The notes: generated from the sequence alone by a model not told the origin. 18,191 nt of DNA from SIG440 sp045645485 (GCA_045645485.1 JAZRIX010000039.1:1-18191), one strand, 5' to 3'; shown: positions 1-6,190, numbered from the stretch's first letter. Numbers and translations are program-made.

Positions 1-5
1 ATTTT

Positions 6-1172
6 ATGAGAATTCTAAAAATGGTAGTTTCAGGATTACCTTTATTTCAGGAAAAATGTGAAATTGACTTTTTGGCCTTGCAACGTGTCACTTCTGACAA
101 CGCTGAAAAAATGAGTTGTGCTTTTTCTAATGGTGCAAAAGAATTCTACCAAAATAATGTTATTTCTTTTATAGGTATAAATGCTTCAGGTAAAACAACT
201 ATACTAAAGTTAATTACCTTTGTTTGTAGACTTCTTAATAATGAGCCGATAAACAATATTGATTGCTCTGAAATCCTTGACGATTTAACAAGCAATAATC
301 AAGTTGTTTTTGATACCTATTTCTATGCAGATAATGAAACCGTTAACCTTTTGCATACAGTTATTGTTCGTGACAATGAAAAACTTATTATAACTAACGA
401 AACATTAAAATCAAAACCCCTTTCAAAAGTTCAGACACGAAAAACTCTCTTTGATTTTACCGGAATTGAAATCTGCTTATCAAGAAGTATTAATGCAGAC
501 TTTCTTCTTGACGATGTAAGTATAATGGTTGCATTTAACAAAAAGAATAACAAACAAATCAACTTTACTGATATGCTTCGTTATACTAATATAAATCAAT
601 TAAGTATTTCAGAGGATTGCCCTCTTGAGCTCATCACATTCTTCGATCCAAGTGTCGAATACTTAAAAGTAAGTAAAAATAGCAAAGATACAGATATATG
701 TCTAAAATTTAAGGGAAAGAATGAGATTATTCTAAATCAGTTCTCAGAACTTAACCGTTATCTTTCTTCAGGCACAATTAAAGGTATTAACACATTCCTA
801 AATGCTATAAAAACATTCCAAAATGGCGGATACCTAATTGTTGACGAATTGGAGAACCATTTCAACCAAGAGATTGTATCAACCCTAATGCGATTCTACA
901 TGGATAAAAAAGTTAATCCAAATGGTGCAGTTTTGATATTCTCTACTCATTATACTGAATTGCTTGATGAATTCGAGCGCAACGATAATGTATATATTGT
1001 TCGAAACAGAAACGGAATATCTGCTGAAAATCTTTCTACTATCCTTAAACGAAACGATATTAAGAAAAGTGAAGCATATCAAAGTGGTTTCTTGGAGGGA
1101 ACTGTTCCGATGTATGATGCATATATGGACTTGAAGGAAAGTCTTATTGGAACTCACAAGGAGGGAAAATAA
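6..1172 (+). CDS. AAA15-family ATP-binding protein (OLD/RloA-like ATPase)
   Basis: The 388-residue protein has the layout of the ABC-like AAA15/AAA21 ATPases found in defence systems. A Walker A motif, GINASGKTT, lies at residues 57-65. An ABC-signature-like LSSG is at 253-256, Walker B (YLIVDE) ends at D280-E281, and a switch-type histidine is at H315 in FSTH. The N-terminal strand leading into a buried SLF/DF element is usual for this family. No nuclease domain is fused, so any effector would be the next gene, which starts 1 bp inside this stop codon. The ATG lies 5 bases from the window edge, so its ribosome binding site and promoter cannot be seen. The start is chosen because the N-terminus already matches the family pattern. 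Base use is clearly more AT-rich than the housekeeping genes to the right. The ATPase fold is near certain; a role in phage defence is inferred from family and pairing. Confidence 0.85.
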   Translation: MRILKMVVSGLPLFQEKCEIDFLALQRVTSDNAEKMSCAFSNGAKEFYQNNVISFIGINASGKTTILKLITFVCRLLNNEPINNIDCSEILDDLTSNNQVVFDTYFYADNETVNLLHTVIVRDNEKLIITNETLKSKPLSKVQTRKTLFDFTGIEICLSRSINADFLLDDVSIMVAFNKKNNKQINFTDMLRYTNINQLSISEDCPLELITFFDPSVEYLKVSKNSKDTDICLKFKGKNEIILNQFSELNRYLSSGTIKGINTFLNAIKTFQNGGYLIVDELENHFNQEIVSTLMRFYMDKKVNPNGAVLIFSTHYTELLDEFERNDNVYIVRNRNGISAENLSTILKRNDIKKSEAYQSGFLEGTVPMYDAYMDLKESLIGTHKEGK

Positions 1173-1690
1173 TGGAACTTTCAAAATATAATGCCTGTAT
1201 ATGCGAAGGCACAGCGGAACAAATTATTATCGACTTGTTGCTTGATAATGACAAATTGATTTTTTCGCGCGAAGAATTACTTGAACACGAAGTATTAAGA
1301 TGCAGAAGCGGAAAGAAATTTGAAGAACAGTATTTAAGAAAAGGTTTTACAGAACAAATAACTGTTTTTAGGATATTGGACTCAAGAAGAGAAAATTTCA
1401 AAATAAGCAGAGCTTACGCGCCAAAGGTAAAGGTTATAAATGTTATTACTGCACCGGAGATTGAAATGCTCGTAATTTTTAATGAAGGAAAATATACCGA
1501 TTACAAAAAATCCGGTAAAAAACCAAGTGAATATTGCAAAGCCGATTTGAAATTCAGTGATGTTAAAAACTCCGATTTTGTAAAAAAGTATTTTGCTGAT
1601 GTTGATGTGCTAATAAAAGCAATTCACGAATATAAGCGTGTGTCTGATGTAAAGCCAAATGAAATTACCCTTGCGGATATACTTAAATAA
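1172..1690 (+). CDS. TOPRIM/RloB-like small protein, partner of the ATPase
   Basis: The 172-residue protein has no firmly recognised domain, but its motif order resembles RloB/TOPRIM-type nucleases. An early hydrophobic strand ends in CEGTAE (E12, E16). A second strand ends in RILDSR (D70, R72). Then comes VINVITAPEIEML (E97, E99), like the FExW segment of RloB proteins. The second acidic residue of a canonical TOPRIM DxD motif is replaced (DSR), so catalysis may be altered or the assignment wrong. The start overlaps the ATPase stop as TAATG. It has a strong AAGGAGGG 6 bases upstream (1158-1165), so translation is coupled and the two proteins probably work together. A hairpin terminator follows immediately, making this a self-contained two-gene cassette. 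By analogy with AAA15 plus TOPRIM pairs such as PARIS (AriA/AriB) and RloA/RloB it may be an effector nuclease; that is inference. Confidence 0.7.
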   Translation: MELSKYNACICEGTAEQIIIDLLLDNDKLIFSREELLEHEVLRCRSGKKFEEQYLRKGFTEQITVFRILDSRRENFKISRAYAPKVKVINVITAPEIEMLVIFNEGKYTDYKKSGKKPSEYCKADLKFSDVKNSDFVKKYFADVDVLIKAIHEYKRVSDVKPNEITLADILK

Positions 1691-1691
1691 G

Positions 1692-1740
1692 AAAACTTCG
1701 GCTATTATATGGTGTTAACCAATTTTAGCCGAAGTTTTTT
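1692..1740 (+). terminator. Rho-independent terminator of the ATPase/TOPRIM-like pair
   Basis: A perfect 13-bp stem pairs 1692-1704 with 1726-1738 (core ACTTCGGCTA/TAGCCGAAGT). The right arm runs into a T stretch ending at 1740. It begins two bases after the stop codon of the small partner gene. The 21-base loop itself has a GGTGTTAACC element. Confidence 0.9.
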
Positions 1741-1771
1741 ATCAATTTAAAATTTATTCCTAAAAGGTGCG

Positions 1772-1912
1772 TAAAAGTGCAAATTATTAAATTTTAGGTC
1801 CTGTTTTCAAGATAAATATACATTATAAAACCCTTATTTCGCACTTTGAAACGCCATTTTTTCTCGAACTCTTTTACAAAACGGCGTTTCTAGAGCCGAT
1901 TTTGCACTTTTA
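1772..1912. repeat. Nested inverted-repeat element in the intergenic region
   Basis: The 319-base gap from 1691 to 2009 has no supported gene. It contains a 12-bp perfect inverted repeat, TAAAAGTGCAAA at 1772-1783 and TTTGCACTTTTA at 1901-1912. This encloses a second, 13-bp inverted repeat with one mismatch: GAAACGCCATTTT at 1848-1860 and AAAACGGCGTTTC at 1878-1890. A further GCACTTT copy lies at 1841. No target-site duplication is visible at the ends. It could be a small non-coding RNA, a transcription-blocking structure or a MITE-like remnant. Confidence 0.55.
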
Positions 1913-1941
1913 TATTCTTTATGTAAAAATTATTTTCCCAT

Positions 1942-1962
1942 GCTGCAACCCATGGATGCAGC
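1942..1962 (-). terminator. Probable terminator of the leftward metallophosphoesterase operon
   Basis: Nine-base arms at 1942-1950 and 1954-1962 (GCTGCAACC / GGATGCAGC, one mismatch, 3-base loop) form a compact hairpin. Reading leftward it is followed about ten bases later by a run of T (AATTTTTAC). It lies 48 bases after the phosphoesterase stop codon. Confidence 0.5.
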
Positions 1963-2009
1963 AGACAATATTTCTTTGAATATTCAGTTGAAGTAAATAT
2001 CCCCACTTT

Positions 2010-2582
2010 TCACACTTCCTTTCTCGTAGCAAGTATCTCATCAAGTGTAACCGGTTCATAATTCCAATGCATACACCCAACATTATAAATCTCATTTTGA
2101 AAGCCACGTTCATTGAGATTTCTTGCTATTTCCTGTTCAATATTTGATTCTTCCGAGCAATGTGAATGTCCATGCAACAGTATAGTCTGATAACGATGGC
2201 CATTATAAAAAGGCATAAAGTAGTGGCTCAGAATACATCTTCGCTTATTACCATCTTCAAGTGTAACCACAATATCATCATAATCCTTAATTCCTGCAAG
2301 TGCCTTCTTTGCCTTGCCATTCTTTATGAATTGGTCATGATTTCCTTTAATGATTATAATCTGTCCGTTCAAACTCTTTATAAGCGGTTCGGCATAATCG
2401 GTAATTGATTTCCATATCATATCGCCAAGCACATATACCAAGTCGCCTTTACCGACTTTATTATTCCAACGCTTAATCATTTCTTCATCCATTTCATCAG
2501 CAGACGCAAAAGGTCTTTTATCAAACTGAATAACATTTTCGTGTCCGAAATGCGTATCTGCTGTAAAAAATATTTTCTGCAT
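2010..2582 (-). CDS. Calcineurin-like metallophosphoesterase
   Basis: A single-domain metal-dependent phosphoesterase of 190 residues. The motif set is complete: FTADTHFGH (D9, H11), VLGD (G53, D54), KGNHD (N81, H82, D83), LSH (H120) and the terminal HGHSH (residues 137-141). These residues bind the two metal ions in this superfamily. The reading frame is open 21 codons further upstream. The ATG at 2580-2582 is preferred because AAGGAGG lies 9 bases before it and the conserved first strand begins right after it. The gene starts 13 bases after the stop of the upstream unknown gene, so the two form an operon. Small proteins of this type occur on phages and mobile elements as well as chromosomes. 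The substrate cannot be told from sequence. Confidence 0.85.
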   Translation of the reverse strand: MQKIFFTADTHFGHENVIQFDKRPFASADEMDEEMIKRWNNKVGKGDLVYVLGDMIWKSITDYAEPLIKSLNGQIIIIKGNHDQFIKNGKAKKALAGIKDYDDIVVTLEDGNKRRCILSHYFMPFYNGHRYQTILLHGHSHCSEESNIEQEIARNLNERGFQNEIYNVGCMHWNYEPVTLDEILATRKEV

Positions 2583-2595
2583 GGATATCGCCTCC

Positions 2596-3033
2596 TTATC
2601 TGTATTCCCAGCAATAGTCAATAAAATCATCAAATCTATACTCAATTTGATCCCATATATCTATTTTGACCTCACCATTATAAACTTTCCTTTTATAAAT
2701 CTTTTCGGCAAATCCCTTCCAGTCAAAATCGTTATTGTCAGTCACATCAATTTCTGCCTGATCTGAATTACGCTTTCCTATCCAAGGGCCAAGGATTATG
2801 CGCCCATTTTCAGTAATCTTCATTATCAGTTCATATTCGGTTCTGGACCAATAATGGTACATCATTTCGCTTCGCATTTCTTTTGCAAATTCCGCTTTGT
2901 CCGGCTTTTTCTTTTTAAGTTTCTTTATGAATTCTTCTCTATATTTAAGAACATCATAATCTTTTATAACATTGCTGTTGACTTCATAATTCTTCACAAT
3001 CCAGCTTGGTGGATTTGATTTTCTTTTATCCAT
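2596..3033 (-). CDS. Conserved protein of unknown function
   Basis: A 145-residue soluble protein, very rich in Lys, Glu, Asp and Trp, with no signal peptide or membrane segment. Its middle (MMYHYWSRTEYELIM) and its C-terminus, ending in an IWDQIEYRFDDFI-type segment, resemble a family of hypothetical proteins I recall from Firmicute phages and plasmids. No function is known to me. The ATG at 3031-3033 is chosen because GAGGAG sits 9 bases upstream. Three codons further upstream another ATG almost touches that ribosome binding site and is unlikely. The reading frame stays open 18 codons beyond the chosen start. The gene ends 13 bases before the metallophosphoesterase and probably shares its mRNA. 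It begins just after the toxin-antitoxin terminator and has no clear promoter of its own, so it may depend on readthrough. Confidence 0.6.
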   Translation of the reverse strand: MDKRKSNPPSWIVKNYEVNSNVIKDYDVLKYREEFIKKLKKKKPDKAEFAKEMRSEMMYHYWSRTEYELIMKITENGRIILGPWIGKRNSDQAEIDVTDNNDFDWKGFAEKIYKRKVYNGEVKIDIWDQIEYRFDDFIDYCWEYR

Positions 3034-3070
3034 TGTTATCATCTCCTCATTAAAAATCTCCAGAAACAAA

Positions 3071-3101
3071 GAAAAACGGTCAAGCAAAATCGCTCAACCG
3101 T
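3071..3101 (-). terminator. Terminator of the toxin-antitoxin operon
   Basis: Reading leftward, a 10-bp stem with two G-T wobbles (3092-3101 with 3076-3085, six-base loop) is followed directly by TTTTTC (3071-3076). It lies 15 bases past the toxin stop codon and separates the toxin-antitoxin pair from the next leftward gene. Confidence 0.75.
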
Positions 3102-3116
3102 CTATAGCACATTATT

Positions 3117-3410
3117 TCAGCCTTTCATGTACCTTTTCAGTTCCTCGTAAAAATTTTCACGAGTACCGGCCATAATTACGACAATCATTTTATCATTGAC
3201 ATATTCAACTCTGTATGCCAATTCATAATTAGTTTTGTTATAAAAAATATCGTAACAATATATTCCGGAAAGGTCTCCTTGCTTTGCCTCACCAATGGTG
3301 TGGTCTTCTCTTATTCTGTCAATAGCCTCCTGATACAGCCGCTTTAGTTTGTTATCTTTAAGCTTTTTTAAATATCTTGTAGCAGGAGGAAGAAATCTCA
3401 CTTCCGTCAT
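3117..3410 (-). CDS. RelE/ParE-family toxin of a type II toxin-antitoxin pair
   Basis: A 97-residue basic protein with the RelE/ParE superfamily pattern. There is a lysine-rich N-terminal helix pair (YLKKLKDNKLKRLYQEAI) and a central GDLSGIYCYDI turn. Then come strands containing YELAYRVEY, and the C-terminal AGTRENFYEELKR signature. RelE members cleave ribosome-bound mRNA, whereas ParE members block gyrase; sequence alone does not decide which applies. The start codon overlaps the antitoxin stop by 4 bases (3407-3410), the usual coupled arrangement with the antitoxin first. No ribosome binding site of its own is needed. A terminator follows 15 bases downstream. Length and motifs look intact, so it is probably active. 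Confidence 0.85.
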   Translation of the reverse strand: MTEVRFLPPATRYLKKLKDNKLKRLYQEAIDRIREDHTIGEAKQGDLSGIYCYDIFYNKTNYELAYRVEYVNDKMIVVIMAGTRENFYEELKRYMKG

Positions 3411-3790
3411 ACATTGTCCTCCGCACCAAAAATATCATCATAAGTAGAATATTCACCATTGCCATTAGCAACTTCTTCAGCTTCTTTAATCATTGCTTCA
3501 ACGGCAGGTCTGATTTTTGCCTGTTTTGCCTTAAATTTTGTTAACAATTCATTACCTGATAAACCTTCTGCAATTAATTCTGCAAGAATATGTTCTGCAA
3601 ATTCACCGCCTGCACTGACTCTTGCAGGACGAATCACAAGCTCATTGCCGCGCACCATACACTCAGCCTCATCTGTAAACCCAAGTGTGGTAAAGAACTT
3701 TTGTGGTATTGTAATTTGTCTTTTTGAAGAAATACTGACAATCTTTCTATCCATAATACTTTTACCTTTCATTGCAATTGTACCGGACAT
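3407..3790 (-). CDS. AbrB/MazE-like (SpoVT-AbrB) antitoxin
   Basis: A 127-residue protein. Residues about 14-58 form a swapped-hairpin AbrB/MazE DNA-binding domain (VSISSKRQITIPQKFF, then the RGNELVIRP turn). The C-terminal part is helical and charged (EAMIKEAEEVANGN, then acidic YDDIFGAEDN), as expected for the segment that wraps and neutralises a toxin. The start at 3790 has AAGGAGG 7 bases upstream. A second Met (residue 13) directly before the AbrB domain is a weaker alternative. Its stop overlaps the toxin start. The promoter at 3882-3910 is near consensus and flanked by an inverted repeat that would suit autoregulation by this protein. MazE-type folds usually pair with MazF, so partnership with a RelE-type toxin is the less common arrangement. 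Confidence 0.8.
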   Translation of the reverse strand: MSGTIAMKGKSIMDRKIVSISSKRQITIPQKFFTTLGFTDEAECMVRGNELVIRPARVSAGGEFAEHILAELIAEGLSGNELLTKFKAKQAKIRPAVEAMIKEAEEVANGNGEYSTYDDIFGAEDNV

Positions 3791-3870
3791 AATTCGCCCT
3801 CCTTATCATTATATGCAAACATATTGGTTTTATCCAAATAATTTTGTTTCTATTTTTCTTGGTTTCTTTG

Positions 3871-3939
3871 TTTCTACGATTATTATATACCAAAAAATTG
3901 AAAATGTCAACACTATTCTTATAATCAATGTCGTAGAAA
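3871..3939 (-). promoter_or_regulatory. Toxin-antitoxin promoter with flanking operator-like inverted repeat
   Basis: On the minus strand a consensus TTGACA (3905-3910) and consensus TATAAT (3882-3887) are separated by exactly 17 bases. A perfect 9-bp inverted repeat brackets them: TTTCTACGA at 3871-3879 and TCGTAGAAA at 3931-3939. One arm lies near the expected transcription start and the other upstream of -35. This geometry fits autorepression by the AbrB-like antitoxin, alone or with toxin; that is inferred from position. Confidence 0.8.
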
Positions 3940-4091
3940 ACGGCATTACGCCGTTTTTAGCAGAACAAGTTCTGCGACTTTCAAACTTTTAGTTTGAAAG
4001 CTACGCTTGATTGCAATAGGTACGGTCTTTGCAAACATACTGTTTGCAAAGGGTTTGTGTTTTTCGCAAACTGAAACGCTACTGCGTTTCA
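3937..4091. repeat. Array of six consecutive short-loop hairpins
   Basis: Six different inverted repeats follow one another in 155 bases. They are AAAACGGC/GCCGTTTT (3937-3957), GCAGAAC/GTTCTGC (3960-3975) and CTTTCAAACT/AGTTTGAAAG (3978-4000). Then come CTTTGCAAACA/TGTTTGCAAAG (4027-4051), GTTTGTG/CGCAAAC with one wobble (4053-4071) and TGAAACGC/GCGTTTCA (4072-4091). Loops are only 2-5 bases. The words differ from stem to stem, so this is not a tandem duplication of one unit. No reading frame is supported across it. Confidence 0.8.
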
Positions 4092-4270
4092 CCGTTCGCT
4101 ATTATAACATCGTCCAAAATGATATTTATCTAACCTTTTAATTATCATATTTTCTTAAAGTTTGCATCCCATCTACTGCACTGTCAGCCGATATGATTTT
4201 TTGTTCTGTCGTGCATAACCGGACCCTCAAAAATGCACTGCCACTGCTCCGCCACAGGGGTAAAAAATAA

Positions 4271-4323
4271 GCCATTTCTAATGAGTTTTCTAACAAATCT
4301 ATTAGAAAAATATTAGAAATGGC
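4271..4323. repeat. Long two-part hairpin (20 bp of stem)
   Basis: Outer arms GCCATTTCTAAT (4271-4282) and ATTAGAAATGGC (4312-4323) are perfect complements. Inside them TTTTCTAA (4286-4293) pairs with TTAGAAAA (4302-4309). Only a small bulge (three bases versus two) separates the stems, and the loop is 8 bases. There is no long T-tract on either side, so it is a poor classical terminator. Confidence 0.75.
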
Positions 4324-4499
4324 ATTTTCGTCCGACTTGACTCAAATTCAGAATTTATGCGATTTTTGAAGTTTAGAACCCTTGCAAAGCCTGATTTTAT
4401 GGGTTTTTCAGCTTTCCGCTATATTCCAACAATTTCTAATGAAATCGTCCAAAATCGCTCAAACGGATATAACTCGAAATCCTCCGAATCATATCGGCT

Positions 4500-4569
4500 A
4501 TTTGGAACTTAGTGGAAGATAACGGAAGTTGTCGTAACCTAACGGAAATTAGTGGAACTTAGTGCCTTT
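4500..4569. repeat. Seven tandem 10-bp units in exact helical phase
   Basis: Dividing 4500-4569 into tens gives units of the form TARYGGAANT. GGAA begins at 4504, 4514, 4524, 4544 and 4554; the fourth unit is degenerate (GTAA at 4534) and the seventh keeps only TAGTG. The word TGGAACTTAGTG occurs twice, at 4503-4514 and 4553-4564. Direct repeats once per helical turn are typical of cooperative protein binding on one DNA face. No adjacent regulator is obvious. Confidence 0.7.
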
Positions 4570-4591
4570 TAGGCTCTTTGTCAATAGTTGA

Positions 4592-4682
4592 TTCCAAACT
4601 AATTTGGAAAGGCCCTTCGACTACGCTCATGGTGACTTTCAAGATGCAAAACATCTTAACTGTGGCAATGCGCTAACAGTTA
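4592..4682. repeat. Second cluster of short hairpins
   Basis: Three stems lie close together: TTCCAAA/TTTGGAA (4592-4609, loop CTAA), AAGATG/CATCTT (4641-4657) and TAACTGT/ACAGTTA (4657-4682). Between the first two is a CCTTCGACTACGCT repeat word, also present near 13308. The style matches the larger hairpin array about 600 bases to the left. Confidence 0.5.
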
Positions 4683-4715
4683 TCAAAGGACTCTCTTTAA
4701 TTTTTGCGAAAAAAG

Positions 4716-4744
4716 TTGAATTTTCTGCATCAGTGTGATATAAT
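4716..4744 (+). promoter_or_regulatory. Sigma-A promoter of the MBOAT operon
   Basis: TTGAAT (4716-4721) and a perfect TATAAT (4739-4744) are 17 bases apart. A TG dinucleotide one base before the -10 (extended -10) strengthens it. Transcription would start near 4751, giving a leader of about 54 bases before the start codon at 4805. The leader contains no evident riboswitch or terminator. Confidence 0.75.
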
Positions 4745-4804
4745 AGATTAGTTTGACAGCAAGGACGGACCGAAACACTATTTATCGAAACGGAGATTTG
4801 AATA

Positions 4805-6172
4805 ATGATTTTTTCAAGCTTGTTTTTTTTGCTGTTTTTCCTGCCGTTGGTGCTGGGAATTTATTATATAATTCATACGAAACTCAAAAATTTGGTTCTT
4901 CTTTTGTTCAGCCTTGTTTTTTATGCATGGGGTGAACCGATATATATTTTTCTGATGCTCTTTTCCATTCTTTTCAACTATGTCTGCGGACTTTTTGCGG
5001 GAAAGAGAAAATGGGTATTGGTATTGTCGGTTGTGGGAAATTTAGCAGGACTTTTCTTCTTCAAATACGCGGATTTCTTTCTTGAAACCGTCAACAGCGT
5101 TGCAGGTACAAAAATCCCCCTTCTTAACCTTGCTCTTCCTGTAGGTATATCATTTTACACCTTTCAGGCAATGTCCTATGTAATAGATGTTTACAGAGGT
5201 GATGTTGAACCTCAGAAAAACATCATTTCCTTCGGAACGTACATTTCTCTCTTCCCTCAGCTGATTGCAGGCCCGATTGTCCGTTACAGCACAATTGACG
5301 AACAGCTTTCTCACAGAGAGGTCACTGCCGAAAGAGTTTCAAAAGGCATAATCTGCTTTGTTGCAGGTCTCGGAAAAAAGGTTCTGATTGCAAACAACAT
5401 TGGACTTTTGTGGGATACAATGTATGCAACAGAAAGCCTCACCATGGCATCGGCATGGCTGGGGATAATCGCCTTTGCACTTCAGATTTACTTTGACTTT
5501 TCAGGTTACAGCGATATGGCAATAGGTCTTGGCCGTATGTTCGGCTTTGAGTTTGAGAAAAACTTCAACTACCCCTATACCTCTACTTCAATAACCGATT
5601 TCTGGCGTCGCTGGCACATCAGTCTCAGTACATGGTTCAAGGAATATGTATACATTCCCCTTGGCGGAAACCGTGTATCTCCCTTCCGCAAGAGACTTAA
5701 TCTTCTGATTGTGTGGTGCCTAACAGGCTTCTGGCACGGCGCAAGCTTCAACTTCCTTTTCTGGGGTCTTTATTATGCAATTCTTTTGATTCTTGAAAAA
5801 GACCTTTTCGGAAAATATCTCGAAAAACTTCCAAGGTGGATTCAAAATATTTATGCACTGTTTTTTGTGCTTATCGGCTGGGTATTCTTTGCCTGCGAAA
5901 CAATGACGGATGCCGTAGCATATCTGGGCACAATGTTTGGTTTGGGCGGCAATGGTTTTGCAGATATGTCCACACTTTATGCCCTGACCTCGTATATCAT
6001 AACCATAGCAATAGGTATTGTGACAATGCTTCCGCTGGTAGGAAAGGTTGTGCGGCCTTGGGCCGAAAGGAACGCGCTTTACGTTTTGGTTCCATGTGCA
6101 GTGGTATTCTTCTTGTGTCTTGCATATCTTGCGGATGCAACCTACAATCCGTTTTTGTATTTCAGATTCTAA
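4805..6172 (+). CDS. MBOAT-family membrane O-acyltransferase (AlgI/PatA-like)
   Basis: A 455-residue polytopic membrane protein with alternating hydrophobic segments from the N-terminus to the C-terminus. It carries the membrane-bound O-acyltransferase signature: the DFWRRWHISLSTWFKEYVY loop (H271), and the catalytic histidine H311 in TGFWHGASFNFLFWG. Members such as AlgI move an acetyl group from cytoplasmic donors across the membrane to a partner that acetylates extracellular polysaccharide or peptidoglycan. The start at 4805 has CGGAGA about 9 bases upstream. A sigma-A promoter lies at 4716-4744. The next gene begins 18 bases downstream and encodes the expected exported DHHW/SGNH partner, so the two form an operon. 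Length is normal for the family. The acceptor polymer cannot be read from the sequence. Confidence 0.93.
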   Translation: MIFSSLFFLLFFLPLVLGIYYIIHTKLKNLVLLLFSLVFYAWGEPIYIFLMLFSILFNYVCGLFAGKRKWVLVLSVVGNLAGLFFFKYADFFLETVNSVAGTKIPLLNLALPVGISFYTFQAMSYVIDVYRGDVEPQKNIISFGTYISLFPQLIAGPIVRYSTIDEQLSHREVTAERVSKGIICFVAGLGKKVLIANNIGLLWDTMYATESLTMASAWLGIIAFALQIYFDFSGYSDMAIGLGRMFGFEFEKNFNYPYTSTSITDFWRRWHISLSTWFKEYVYIPLGGNRVSPFRKRLNLLIVWCLTGFWHGASFNFLFWGLYYAILLILEKDLFGKYLEKLPRWIQNIYALFFVLIGWVFFACETMTDAVAYLGTMFGLGGNGFADMSTLYALTSYIITIAIGIVTMLPLVGKVVRPWAERNALYVLVPCAVVFFLCLAYLADATYNPFLYFRF

Positions 6173-6190
6173 AGAAAGGACGGGAGAAAA

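Larger units (their letters stand above)
4092..4738. other. Non-coding stretch between the hairpin array and the MBOAT promoter
   Basis: No gene is supported here in any frame. The stretch holds a long interrupted palindrome (4271-4323) and a 12-base direct repeat ATCGTCCAAAAT (4109-4120 and 4444-4455). It also holds a run of 10-bp phased repeats (4500-4569), a second cluster of hairpins (4592-4682) and a copy of the CTTCGACTACGCT repeat word (4615-4627). This density of repeats without genes suggests the remains or edge of a mobile element. Confidence 0.6.

Noticed and set aside
1919..2113. 64-codon leftward frame past the phosphoesterase end
   Set aside because: It overlaps the real phosphoesterase gene in another frame, runs through a hairpin terminator and has no ribosome binding site.
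3937..4091. CRISPR array
   Set aside because: The palindromes all differ in sequence, there are no equal-length spacers and no cas genes nearby.
4753..4935. 60-codon rightward frame beginning before the MBOAT start
   Set aside because: It overlaps the MBOAT gene in another frame, begins with a non-ATG codon and gives no recognisable protein, while the MBOAT start has a good ribosome binding site.
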